Shown: positions 33,046-44,185, counted from the stretch's first letter. The stretch is 64,000 bases of DNA from Agrypnia vestita (GCA_016648135.1 JADDOH010000498.1:248001-312000), one strand, 5' to 3'. Program-made: numbers and translations. Notes: generated by a model not told the origin, from the sequence alone.

Positions 33046-33450
33046 GTATCTTCTGGATATTATACCGCGTTTGGCCGACGTTTCAAGGAAGCACTCGAAA
33101 TCTACAAGAACCCGATAAATATTAATAGAGATGATGGTCTCAAATTATCCGGATGGTATCCGGCGCTTCAAAGCAATCTCGTCGCAGTTCCCGCAGTATA
33201 GCGATCAGACGATAGATAAAACATACACACAACACAAGACAACACATGACTACGTATTGCCACGTAACACATAAACACAGACACGGTATTGCAAGCCACA
33301 ACACCAACACTCACAATAACACAACAGCCCTGATGATGGACCCTGCATGGGATCCAAAACGTCGGCCAGAAAGGTCGTAATAACACCGCATAATATCCCA
33401 GAAGACACAAACCAGAAGATTCTGAGTAGCCGTGAAAACCTAAGAACATT
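33046..33450 (+). repeat. Penelope-like terminal repeats, inverted pair
   Basis: gatattataccgcgtttggc with gccgacgtttc at 33055-33092 is the complement of the segment at 33356-33400. Between them, at 33325, is ccctgatgatggaccctgc followed by gggatcc, a hammerhead-like core and stem II, but the following GAAA has become AAAA. The trailing gtgaaaacctaagaacattc is shared with 10180-10380. Confidence 0.55.
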
Positions 33451-33964
33451 CTTAGACTTTCAATACTTTCTTCCTTGAGCTTCAGATGCAATCAAGGGAT
33501 CGTTATACGGCTTATGAGCATTATTATATGGACAGTAGTCCATTGGCAATTTCTACCTGATTAGGTCCAGGTAGACGGGATAAAAGAACCTATACAAATG
33601 ATATGAAGTCTTGTTTCGATTCGCGTCCATTTACGGGGGACATATTTCATTGATAATTTGTGACAATTGACGTCTATTCAAAATAATGGTTGTGGTTCTC
33701 CCTCAAGCCAATTCTTCGTGCTGAAGGTTAAGAATGTTGATAAACTAAAATACTGTGTACAGATACGTCGTTTTTGTCGTAGCCGGGCTTCGTGATCGAG
33801 GATTCCCTCGCCATTAGTCGTTGTTGCTGCGCCTCTCATGAGCTTTGCGATGGGAACATATTCCTATTCGAGAGGCGCACTCTCTCCCGCATATTTTACG
33901 TAGGATGCGTCGGGTTGCGTTGGTCGGTCCCGTTGACGCATGGTTGCGGTTCGCTGGTCATCTT

Positions 33965-34200
33965 TTAATCGTCTGGCCGCCGCAACACCATCACCCGAGA
34001 ACAAACTCTCCTCCAGCTCACACGATCTTGTGCCAGCTGCTCCCAGTTCTCAGGTGCACCGCGTAGACTCAGCGATTCTCGGAGACAGTCATCATTCATT
34101 TTCTTCTGTCCTCCGGCCTTTCGCCTGTCCACTATCTCCCCATATTAGACCCGCTTCGGAAGTCTGCGATCGCCCATGCGTAACACATGTCCCGTCTATC
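33965..34200 (-). pseudogene. LINE reverse-transcriptase C-terminal fragment
   Basis: The minus strand reads GHVLRMGDRRLPKRV, a stop, YGEIVDRRKAGG, then NWEQLAQDRVSWRRVC. This is the classical tail of RTE/CR1-type arthropod LINEs (GH..RM...LPK......G, then NWE.LA.DR..WR). An in-frame stop kills it. Confidence 0.7.
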
Positions 34201-34597
34201 TCAATCTCGCTTCCACAGTCATGTCTTCAATTGGCCGACATTTAGAGCGACGCAGAACTGTAACGTTAAGTGCAGCAATGTTAGAAGGATAATATAAGAA
34301 GCGAGACGGCATTTTCGCCTTATCCTCACCTCCGAGGTGGAGCATTCCTAGTCGCGCGCATCGTTCGCTATTCGCTGGTCGCGATTGGAGTTTGAGAGTA
34401 ACGGCCTTACAAATCACTTTCTCTCTTTCATCCGAGTCGAGTCTCGCTCTCGCACGCACGATACCGCATTGTGATTAGCTGCTGATTAGCGCGTGATAAA
34501 TGAATCGGTAAACAGTTTAGGTGTAACCTGATGCAGTAGGCTCCGCTCTCGGTCGTCGAGGGCTTTCACGAGGCAAGAGTGTTCGGGTGACTTAACC

Positions 34598-35460
34598 AGC
34601 CATTCAGCGTTGCTCAAAACTAGCATGCTCTAACTGTACACACATGCTCGTTATTAGTATTCTTATTTTAAGCATGATCATAAATAAGCATTCTCAAATC
34701 TAACAACCAACACACGTGCTTATTAGTGGCATGCTCTTATCATAGAATAGAGACGCTCTTGTTCAAAATGGAAACTTTGCAAACTGAAATAGAAAATTCA
34801 AGTGAACCAATAAATCAAAACAATCCCGAGTTTCCATTCGCACATTTTTGATTTTAGTTTTTATAATTTTTATTGTAAGATTTGAATCATACACGCCTTT
34901 TAATAAAGTTTCGTAAACATTATTTCTTGCTATTATATTTTTACACAGCGGTGACCGAGTATTCCACAGACATTCGTGATTCCTATAATAAGTCACGAAA
35001 AGCAATGTTTTATCATCTCCTCAACGCGCCATATTTGTTTCATCTGTCGCGGACTGAGGAGATCGCATTGATAATACTAGCCGCGAAGCCCGCGAATGAC
35101 ATAAGCATGCTCATAATAAGCAAGCCTGTTCACACATGCTCAAAAGATACCCCTTCTCATGGTGAATGCATGCTTTGCATGCTCATAAATCAACCGGTGG
35201 TTGATTTTTGAGCATGCCACTAATGAGCATGCTTATTACAAGCAATGTACATACACACATGCCACTAATAAACAAGGCCTAAAGAAGGACAATACTGCGC
35301 ATGCTCACGTGCCACTAATAAGCATATGTATCAGTACCTTTACCCAGCCATTCAGCGCTAAGGTACTGACACATGACACGCTCACTGGCATGCTCTAACT
35401 GTACACACATGCTCGTTATTAGTATGCTTATTTTAAGCATGCTCATTCATGAGCACGTTC
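34598..35460. repeat. Region dense in GCATGCTC words with direct terminal repeats
   Basis: ccagccattcagcg followed by ggcatgctctaactgtac (or agcatgctctaactg) and cacatgctcgttattagta occurs at 34598-34690 and again in direct orientation at 35345-35440. About fifteen GCATGCT or AGCATGC words lie in between, concentrated at 35100-35240. This density suggests sub-terminal transposase-binding repeats of an unidentified DNA transposon. Confidence 0.55.
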
Positions 35461-35463
35461 AAA

Positions 35464-35513
35464 GCAAAAGGCTGCCATACGCGCACATCGTAGAGGTGCG
35501 TGTATGGCAGCTT
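35464..35513. repeat. Near-perfect 20-bp-arm hairpin
   Basis: Arms aaggctgccatacgcgcac and gtgcgtgtatggcagctttt are complementary with one G-T type difference, around a 9-bp centre. The nearby words catcgtagaggtgcg and cacatcg repeat downstream to 35570. Confidence 0.7.
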
Positions 35514-37800
35514 TTAGCTCAGTAAATCGTAGAGGCGCATCGCACATCGGTACATCGCACATCGTATCGCATAGAGCCCGTACACGTTGCGGTACACCGC
35601 AGGAATCTTCAGTTGAAAATATGGCATCGTTACGAGAAAACGCGTTGCGATGACAGGGTTTTCACCATATTTAAAATACGGTAATAAAACGCAAAGAAAA
35701 AATCGTAGAAAATGTTATAAGGTAGTTCTTGAAAAGGTAGTCATATCCAATAATAATAATTTCTATTCGGTGCGTAACTTCCTATAATTTAAAACAATTT
35801 AATTCTATTTTCAAAATGAGTATGATTTCAAAATTGTTATTAAATAAAATGAAATTTATAATTTTTTAATAAAAAATCTCCGAATTACATTCTTTTTAAT
35901 ATTGCAGTTTAATGTAAATTAAAACTTTTAAGTGCGTCCGTTACTATGTCGCATTACTCATTGGTATTAATCATTAATAAATATATATAATTCTCTACGT
36001 AAAAATGTCTGTCACCAAAGCTACCAGATGACTGCCGAAATATATTCATTAGTAATTTTTGACCGGATATAACTTAGTTAATTTGTTAAATGAATTGAGA
36101 ATATGTATTGGTGTGATAAGTTGAAAGGGAAAAAAATAACTCTGTCTAGTAGATCTGCATAGGACGTGGAAAGATAGCGAGCTGGTGATTTCGGATGAAT
36201 CAAGTCTTCATGCAGTTTTGATGATACGGTCGCCTGGTCTCCTCATCATTTCTTCTGGCTTCTTCATCTTGTTTATGATAATAAGCGAAGATAGTCGAAA
36301 TCCTAAAACTTCGATTCTTCCTTTTCTTCGCTGATTCGCTTCTTCTTCCTTCTTCCTTCCAACTTCCTCTGATTCGCTCATTCCTGACTCTATTAATTTC
36401 TCTATCCAGCACCCGGCGCCGTACAGCACGGCCATCTTGTGTACACTCCCTTCGGTTTGAATCTTGTATACCTTCCGGCGTTTTTGAGACAAAATGTCCC
36501 AGTATTGCTACTTAAATCAGACAACATTTTTTCGATTTTCCACAAGGTCTCGCACTAGTCAATGGGCAATTAGATATCGATACTACTATCTCTTCGCAAC
36601 AACACGGGAATGTTTGAATACAAATGATACATCATGTAACGCAGATGAAGAGCAGATCGACAAACAAAACGTTTCTCTGATAATATGATTATGTAAAGTG
36701 TGTCGATATGCTTCGTTATTGATGAAACTAAATAGAAGCGAGTATTCGCCGAACATTCAATGCGCTTACGACAGCTGTTGCGTAATTGGACAAGTCGGTT
36801 CTCTCGGTTAGGTACCAAGTAGGACTAGACAGATCGGTCTTCCGACATTTGCTTCTGTTATTTTGTACCTCTCTCTGTTCATTGTTAGCGACTATTAAGT
36901 AGGTCCTTACATATATTATTTACTATTCTTTGTCCGCAAACATCACCGAAAGTGAATAGCAGGGACTTGAGAAATCACGATACGACCTTTTGACAACAGA
37001 CGTTCAAATTTTGATTCTAAACCAATTTTAACTCGAATGCATTTCGCGGTACAATTAACTAAAAGGAAAATGAAGTTTCCTTATTGGCAAATATAAATAG
37101 CAACAGTGCAATTAAGCATATTCATATAAATATAAAGAAACGAAGTAAACTTAAAAATATTTTAAAAGAAACGCACTTTAGGGAAAAAATCTTTCTTTCA
37201 AATAGACAACAAGAAAAGGATGCATACAGTTCGTTTAATTACACCGAAAAATAATAATGAATACCATAGTTTCATCCAATATAACGAATATCGGATAATT
37301 CGACTTTACGGTTTCGCTTTTGAAGCACACTCCTGCCGTTGTAATAATTCGCAAACTATATTGTCTGTATCGCACGTGTTGTATATAAACAGGATTTGCG
37401 TACGTCTTGTTTCTTACTTGTCTTACACATAAATATGGAATGTGAATATTAATATGAGAATTTTCTGCACCTACCGCTTATTGCCGGAGTTTCATTAAAG
37501 TAATACGCTGCAGTCCTTTAATTAATAATTTTCCGTTATTTAAAGATTTAGCATCTATTCACTTGAGAATTAAAATGAACAATTATGAGCGGACGTAGTA
37601 TAAAGAAAGAGTGACCGAGACGGTTTGCCTCGAGTGATGCGTGAACTTGCGAGCGAGTCCTACGTCCTGGTATAGTGTTGAATAAATCTGTGGGCGAAGG
37701 GAACAATCGAATGAGTAAAAAAATGCAGGTTTTCAGGAGAGCCAAAACAAAATTTGGGAATTTTGTTTGTTTACGAAATATTTCTTAAAGTCTTTGTTAT
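35514..37800. other. AT-rich sequence without gene
   Basis: Frames at 36200-36492 and 37548-37745 have no recognisable domain. At 36901 a 15-bp match to the mariner end (taggtccttacatat) is isolated. Confidence 0.4.
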
Positions 37801-38264
37801 TACTTCCTTTCTTTTAACTCGTGCCGTCTGCTTGCTTGCCGGCTTGCCGGGTGAAAAAACTTTGGATCAATTTTTAACCCTTTTTCCGTGATCCAATCGA
37901 GTTGAAACTTGGCAAGTAGACTCGTGGCGACGATCGAGAAGATCTATCAAATTTTCGTTAAATAAAATTAATAATTATAGTATAATTTCGGATTTTTACA
38001 AATTTTATTGTTTTTTTCAAATTGGAATCATTAGAAAAGTTTGATTAATAGCATAGCGGCCCGATAACGTAACGGAATATTTTCTAAATTTGAATTACTC
38101 CGTCGGTATTCATAATAGGTACTTCACTACGTATGTCGAAAATCTAAATTGACTGACAAATGTTTTTAGAATTTAATCTTCAAAGCATGAAGTGTCTTAT
38201 CAGAGATTATAATTATAATAATAATAAATACGCATGCATAGAATTTTTCGGCCCAACTTCAGTA

Positions 38265-38733
38265 AAAAATAGCTAATGAAATTAAAAAGTGTGATTTAAA
38301 AATAGCCTTTAGAACCAATAACAATATAGGGACAAACCTCAAAAACTCTAAAAGCAAAACACCTAAATTAGAAAACAGTGGCATATACAAATTAATATGT
38401 AATCATAAAGATTGCAATGCCACATATATAGGACAAACGGGAAGGTCTTTTTTAACTAGATTCGCGGAACACATGCGCTGCTATAAAAATAAAAATTTAG
38501 AGTCAAAATTTGCGGCCCATTTATTAAATGAAAACCACGTCCCGCAAGGTGATAACGAACCAAAACCTTTACATGTAGAAACAAAAGGTTTTAGGATGAA
38601 TTTACTTGAGCAACTAGAAATAAATAAATATAAAAAGGATCCAAATATTAAACTTTTACATAATCAACAAAAAATGATCTTTTCTCCACTTCTAAATATT
38701 TTTAAAAAACCAATAATCAAGGACATAAATTAA
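38265..38733 (+). pseudogene. Penelope-like GIY-YIG endonuclease domain (C-terminus)
   Basis: The frame opens after a stop at about 38258 and runs to the TAA at 38731-38733. It starts within an inter-domain linker (KKCDLKIAFRTNN) and continues with SGIYKLICNHKDCNATYIGQ, TGRSFLTRFAEHM, and SKFAAHLLNENH. GIYKL and YIGQT are the two halves of the GIY-YIG motif, with the conserved Arg and the metal-binding region following. The CHxxC-like Cys pair between GIY and YIG is a known feature of Penelope endonucleases. The reverse-transcriptase domain, normally N-terminal to this, is absent, so the element is dead but the domain itself has no stops. Confidence 0.85.
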
Positions 38734-38914
38734 AATAATATTTATAAATAACACTTGCAGTAAACGGGGAATTTTGATAATTAAGCATAACGTTAACCGA
38801 GGCACCTTTAATGATAAGTGCCCGGGAAAAAACGTGCATTACTACAGGGCTTCAGCACAAATATCTAATTACTCTAAAGGGGAAGGGGTAACTTAAAATT
38901 GTATAAATAAGTCG

Positions 38915-38990
38915 TTTGTACGTGGTATATCCACTGTTTGATAATGGCCTTACAAGCCGAAACAGCTGTAACACATAAAAATACTTAATC
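38915..38990 (+). ncRNA. Degenerate hammerhead ribozyme motif in the Penelope-like 3' end
   Basis: The order is stem I arms GTAT plus TGT; a core TTGATAA (expected CTGATGA, two changes); stem II GGC/GCC; GAAA; stem III AC-AGCT-GT; cleavage nucleotide A; then ACA and ATAC pairing back. The two core changes should make it inactive. Its position supports the link between the 8-kb motifs and Penelope-like elements. Confidence 0.45.
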
Positions 38991-39370
38991 CGTAGAACTT
39001 AATAATAATATTTATTAAAATTTAATTTATTTTAAATTTCGCTTAAAAAAAAATAATATATAAATAAATAAATAAAAAAATAATAAAAAAATGTCTTATC
39101 AGACCTCAAAACATCTGACATTTTAGAAATATATTAAATTCCTGTAAGTTTAGTGTTATGTTATATGTTTTAATTCGTCTTTAATCGTTGTTATATTTTA
39201 CAAAGAAAGGGAGTATAATAAAAACTTGTTTTTTATGGGTTACTATTTTTTATCTATTTTTGCACCAGCAGTTTTGTTTTCTGTGCAAGAACGTTTAACC
39301 AAGTTGACTTATGTCGTTGTTTCTTGCCAATTAATCATGTCATGTGTCCTTTTTCAAAAAACTAAAATTA

Positions 39371-39487
39371 ATTTAAAATAAAACACAAATCACTTTGTTT
39401 TCACCACTTTATTAGATATACAAACATGTAGATTGTATATCTAATAAAGTCGTGAAAACAAAGTTTTTTTTTGTGTTTTATTTTAAT
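39371..39487. repeat. Hairpin-forming inverted repeat, 50-bp arms
   Basis: aaaataaaacacaaa, ctttgttttcac and actttattagatataca on the left return as complements on the right, around a 12-bp centre. It looks like a short MITE. Confidence 0.75.
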
Positions 39488-39529
39488 AATGTCACCACAA
39501 AGTTCAAACCTATATTCAGAAGAAAAAAT

Positions 39530-39890
39530 ATTCTTTGAACAATTAAAATTAATTTATTTTTATTTACATTTTTATTCGGAAAACCGCTAAAAATAATTAA
39601 GTAAATACAAAGAATGAGAAACATAAAAGTCAATTACAGGTTTTCACTAGTATTGACAAAATATCATATTTGCGTGGTGTACATATATATGATGTAGTAT
39701 ATTGATAAACTGTTTATTTAAAATTGAAATAATGAAAATAATAACATATATTTTATTTGAAAAGGGATCGGAAAACAAACGTTATTTTGAAATGAGTCTA
39801 AATTATCCTTTTTTGTGAGTGCATTAAATTTGTTGCAACTTCGCCACAAATATGAGTATTGTCTATAGTTTGTAGAAACAAGGGTTGATT
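39530..39890 (-). repeat. Dispersed repeat family B, copy 2
   Basis: Reverse complement of 6690-7045; shares gttgcaacttcgccacaaat and gaaaagggatcggaaa. It follows a family A element, as copy 1 does, but in opposite orientation. Confidence 0.65.
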
Positions 39891-40199
39891 CTTTGAACTT
39901 TAGGAGGAACATAGATCAAGAGCTTGGATAATAATTTAAGACAATCTATTGAGCCTGAGGATATTTTTAGCAAAAAAATAAGTCAGCTATGTCGCGACGT
40001 TTTTGTAGAGGTAGTTTTATTTTTCCTTGCGAGATATGTATCTAAAGAACAACTCTGCATACTCAACTCAAAAGTCGATTTTATAGACTTATTCGCGAAG
40101 AGAAGATTTGAATGTTTAGACAATTCCGCTACGTTGATGTGCCGGGGTTGTATTGAATTTAGATATTTTTCAAAACGTTTCAAATTGTCAAACCGTCCG

Positions 40200-40400
40200 T
40201 GTCACGGTTCGGTAGTGTTGCTTTGTGAGACTCGAAGTTTAGCGCGCCCTCGAGAGGACAGTGGACGGGACCAGCCAGCAGCCGCCGCGTGTCAGTGGGA
40301 AAGTGAAATGAGTGTTGGTGGCGTGATGTTGGTGGAATGCGAGCGATTTGGAGGTAGGGGACCGTGAAAAGTGCTCCACTCCTCTCTCTGTCATTTCACT
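40200..40400 (+). promoter_or_regulatory. GC-rich island with initiator-like motif
   Basis: GC rises sharply around ccagccagcagccgccgcg. An arthropod initiator-like TCAGT is at 40292-40296, an ATG follows at 40308, and a donor-like GGAG/GTAGGG is at 40350-40359. It may be a promoter with a short first exon for the downstream gene (see findings); nothing here proves it. Confidence 0.25.
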
Positions 40401-40439
40401 CTCGCACATTGCGAGAGGCTTCGCGTTTTAAAGGCAAAC

Positions 40440-40805
40440 ATAACCCAGATCAATCTTATCTTCTTCTCTCGGTCACAGTTGTTCCGCTGCTGGACATAGA
40501 CCTCTTCTAAGACCTTCCAATGTTTTCTATCTTGGACTTTTGTTGCCATCTTCGACCCACAAGATGGACAATGTCAAGTATTCACCTTTTTGTGGTCTCC
40601 CTACTATTCTTTTATTATTCCAGGGTCTCCATTTTAGAAGTTTTGATGCTCATCTGCCACTGCCCTGTCTCGCTGCCTGTCCCGCCCACTGCCATTTTAG
40701 CTTTGTCATTCTCTCTGCTATGTCGGTAACCGTCTAATCTCCTCATTTCTAATTTTGTCACGGAGACTGACACCTAGTATTTGTCTTTCCATTTTGTCTT
40801 TTGTA
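40440..40805 (-). pseudogene. RTE-like LINE C-terminal fragment, minus strand
   Basis: The minus strand reads QILGVSLRDKIRNEEIRR, then RMTKLKWQWAGQAARQ, frameshifts, GRPQK, and ends with ggtctatgtccagcagcgg, the conserved LINE tail (EEVYVQQ-like). It is the same family as 42590-43010 but in opposite orientation. Several stops and shifts. Confidence 0.7.
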
Positions 40806-41174
40806 AGTTACTGACGAAAAAACTATTAGAAGCCTTCGAGATGTGGATCTACAGACGTGCCCTAGGAAATTCCTGGAGAGACCACATTACCAATGAAGGG
40901 GTTCTCAGCAGGATCGATGAAACCAGGCACATGATGAATACCATCTCGAAAAGACGTGCAAAATGGATGGGGCATATTTAACAACATGAAAATCTGTCCA
41001 AAACTATACTGGTAGAGGGAAAGATTGCCAGAGGGCGCCCTCGCCGTGAATATCTTGAGAAAGTGTGCCAAGATATGAATTGTGCCTCCTACACAGAGCT
41101 GAAGAGGATCGCCGGAGACCGAGCAGAATGGAGAAGGAGATGTGCTTTGCTGCAAACCAAGCACACGGATTGAA
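40800..41174 (+). pseudogene. LINE reverse-transcriptase C-terminal fragment, plus strand
   Basis: Encodes LEAFEMWIYRRALGNSW, RDHITNEGVL, ISKRRAKWMGHI, a stop, then GKIARGRPRREYLEKVC and DRAEWRRRCALLQ. This is the tail of an arthropod non-LTR polyprotein, of a different family from the neighbouring minus-strand fragment, to which it is joined almost directly. Confidence 0.75.
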
Positions 41175-42380
41175 ACCCAGGAAGGAAGAAGTTACTGACT
41201 GTGAGGGACACAGTTTCAAGGCCATATATCGTCACTAGCAAGATATTCGAATCATAGACTTTAAATTTTAAATTTATGGGCACTTCTCTATTTTTAAGTA
41301 TATATCTTAGCTTACCGAACGCAGCCCAAGTTAATTATATTCGCCTCAGTATTTCCGCAGTTTTGGTTTTCTTTTCCCAATTTGATTTTATATCCGAGGT
41401 ATATGTATTAATTAACGAATACATAGGGCTTAGAAACTCCGTCTCTGGGGTCGGTATGACGCCCCACAAGTAGGGCTCGATCGGTAGCCAGAGTGGGCGA
41501 GCTAACTCAGACTAGGCCGCCGTGGACCTCCAGCTCCGTAAGGTCACGAAAGAAGAAGTAGAAACACTGTTATAACTCCTGGCAATGCTGGCAGACCCGA
41601 TCCTTGTCGGTTCCAGGGCTGATAGTTTAACCTTGAACATTGTATCTGTACCTTTATTACCTCGCGAGGTAAATTGCAATATTTTAAAACTACAACTATC
41701 TTCATTGATCAAGTAATCAATTTTGTTTTATCCAAAACAACCGACAAGCTGACATCTTTTCCCCCACAAAGCGCGGTCGCGGATGGGTAGAGTATCGCCG
41801 AGACTTATTAAAATCTTAATAAACATTTTGCGGCTATGATTTAATTGTGGTCGTAATTAGTCATTGTTTTTAAAGCTCACGTTGAATTCTTAGAACTTTT
41901 TACTATGGCTATCATTAATGAATTCAATAAATAATTTTTCTTAAAGAGTGCACATTGTATATTTTGTTTATTTATATTTGTGGTTGGTGTAGTTTGTACT
42001 TATTAATGTGATGGTCCGGTTCTGCCCATAAAACGCCATCGTTAATTCACACCTTTATCTGGTACAATACAGCGATATAAATATAACAATTGGTTTCTCT
42101 CACGACCGTACGTCTTTACAAGCCAGCCTGTAAATGTGTAAATCTGGAATAAAGTGATGGGTCCGCTCTGTACTAACTACTACAATGTAGTACTACATTA
42201 CATTGAAGTGTACACTTCACATCTTTTGAAGTGCAGTGCACACCACACACTACACACACTTCAAAGTTATTGAAAGTACATACTTCAAATAGAGCACTTC
42301 ATTTTAAAGTGAACACTACAAAGTACAGACAGTTCAAGATATTGATAGTACATATATAATGTATATACGTTTGTAGATAA
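41175..42380. other. Unassigned sequence
   Basis: No gene recognised. From 42170 on, words related to the downstream satellite appear (gtagtactac, cacttcat, gaagtgtacacttc). Confidence 0.4.
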
Positions 42381-42503
42381 ATGAAGAAATTTTTGGAAAT
42401 CGAAACAACCCCCTCCCCCCCCCATGGTTTGAAAAATTTTGGGACTGAATGAAGAAATCTCTGGAAACCGAAACCACCTCCCCCCCATGGTTTTGAAAAT
42501 TTT
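42381..42503. repeat. Two-copy direct duplication, about 67 bp
   Basis: gaagaaattt(c)t(c)tggaaa, gaaaccacctccccccc and atggttt(t)gaaaatttt occur twice in a row. The poly-C/poly-G tract keeps three minus-strand frames open, which are not genes. Confidence 0.8.
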
Positions 42504-42589
42504 CTAGTATATAGCACACTTTTCAAGAAGCACTTCTTGTAGGTCATTATAATTTTACAATTAGTTCAATCCATTAGTACAAGTAGTGC

Positions 42590-43010
42590 GTACTGCCAGT
42601 GATGACGTATGGATTGGAGACTATGGCCCTTACAAAGAAAAGTGTAGAAAAGCTCAAATGCACGCAACGATCCATGGAGAGATCCATGCTTGGAGTAAGC
42701 CTAAGAGATAGAATTAGAAATGACGAAATTAGGCGCAGAATTATATCATGGATCGTGTAGCGAAGCTAAAATGGCAATGGGCAGGACACGTTGCAAGACA
42801 GGATACTACAAGATGGCCTCCCAGAGTTCTGAAAAAGGGACTTTGGGAAAATAAAAGAGGCATCGGAAGACCTCAAAAGAGATGGCCCGATGATATTGTC
42901 GCTGTGGGGGGAAAGAAATGGCTACAATTAGCCAACAACAGGGAAGAATGGAAAAATAAGGAAGAGGCCTATATCCAGCAGTGGAAAGACGAAGGCTGAT
43001 GAAGAAGAAG
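42590..43010 (+). pseudogene. RTE-like LINE C-terminal fragment
   Basis: Encodes VMTYGLETMALTKKS, LRDRIRNDEIRRR, a stop, and then, in a shifted frame from 42748, RVAKLKWQWAGHVARQD, GIGRPQKRWPDDI and EEAYIQQWKDEG before TGA. It is the end of an endonuclease/reverse-transcriptase LINE ORF, followed by gaagaagaag. It is inserted into the edge of the 25-bp satellite, whose words occur on both sides. Confidence 0.8.
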
Positions 43011-43012
43011 AT

Positions 43013-43731
43013 TAGTACTACAATTTTGTAGTACTGCAGTAGTTCGCTTCATTCGTACTACAATTAGTTCACTTCATTAGTACTACAATTAGTTCACTTC
43101 TTGATTACTACAATTAGTTCACTTCATTCGTACTACAATTAGTTCACTTCATTAGTACTACAATTACTTCACTTCATTAGTACTACAATTACTTCACTTC
43201 ATTAGTACCACAGTTTCGTAGTACTACAATTAGTTCACTTCATTAGTACTACAATTACTTCACTTCATTAGTACTACAATTACTTCACTTCATTAGTACT
43301 ACAATTACTTCACTTCATTAGTACCACAATTATTTCACTTCATTAGTACTACAATTACTTCACTTCATTAGTACTACAATTACTTCACTTCATTAGTACC
43401 ACAATTATTTCACTTCATTAGTACTACAATTACTTCACTTCATTAGTACCACAGTTTCGTAGTACTACAATTAGTTCACTTCATTAGTACTACAATTACT
43501 TCACTTCATTAGTACTACAATTACTTCACTTCATTAGTACTACAATTACTTCACTTCATTAGTACCACAATTATTTCACTTCATTAGTACTACAATTACT
43601 TCACTTCATTAGTACTACAATTACTTCACTTCATTAGTACCACAATTATTTCACTTCATTAGTACTACAATTACTTCACTTCATTAGTACCACAGTTTCG
43701 TAGTACTACAATTAGTTCACTTCATGTACTT
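43013..43731. repeat. 25-bp satellite with 241-bp higher-order repeat
   Basis: The monomer is ttagtactacaattacttc plus acttca. A variant, taccacagtttcgtagtac, appears at about 43206, 43447 and 43688, exactly 241 bp apart, and between these marks the order of variants (tactac, taccac plus ttatttc) is the same in each block. This is true higher-order structure: a multi-monomer block that has itself been duplicated. Confidence 0.95.
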
Positions 43732-44185
43732 TTTACTACAAATGTTGTGTACACTTTGTAGTCTTCAAATTGGTGAACATGTGTGTGTTGTAGTCTTCAT
43801 TTTAAAATGTAGTTTTTCCCTTCGCTACTGAAATGGCGCGCGTCCTCCTGTGCCGTCTACGCGATCGGCACACACACGCGCACTCCTACATACGTGCATC
43901 GAGATATATTACAATAGATTAATTACTTTTATTTAAATAAATCACTATTGTGACAAGTATGGGTATTATATGCAAAAATCGAAAGATCGATACATTTAAT
44001 TTGCAAGACGCGCTACCCGTCTACAAGAGAAAATCGCGTGTTTTCATAGGGCGATCGTTCATATTATAAACATAATTAAGATAACATAAATTATCTACAA
44101 TGTTTTTATTCTCCCTCATGTTTTATATGGCATTATTATTTTGCATTATTATAAACAGAGCCCTTTACATAAACTTCAACCTAGA
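43732..44185. other. Spacer after the satellite
   Basis: Continues for about 80 bp with satellite-related words (gtgtacactttgtagtc), then AT-rich sequence. Confidence 0.4.

Larger units (their letters stand above)
38205..39091 (+). mobile_element. Penelope-like element, 5'-truncated, 887 bp
   Basis: The insert interrupts a family A element and is flanked by the 12-bp duplication tgtcttatcaga (38193-38204 and 39092-39103). It holds the GIY-YIG endonuclease end of a Penelope-like polyprotein, a 3' non-coding part with a hammerhead-like motif, and an AAATAAATA-rich 3' tail. Truncation and target duplication fit target-primed retrotransposition. Confidence 0.85.
37801..39215 (+). mobile_element. 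Family A TIR element, copy 2, split by a Penelope-like insertion
   Basis: Left piece 37801-38204 and right piece 39092-39215 together equal the element at 6141-6665. The break falls at tgtcttatcaga, which is present on both sides. Confidence 0.85.

Noticed and set aside
36901..36915. Second mariner terminal repeat
   Set aside because: Only 15 bp match, no partner end and no transposase nearby; could be chance or a very small remnant.
39924..40367. 147-codon frame as a stand-alone gene
   Set aside because: Half lies in AT-rich sequence without resemblance to any family. Only its last 46 nt are interesting, as a possible exon.
42285..42547. Three glycine-rich minus-strand frames
   Set aside because: They arise from a two-copy duplication with G/C runs.
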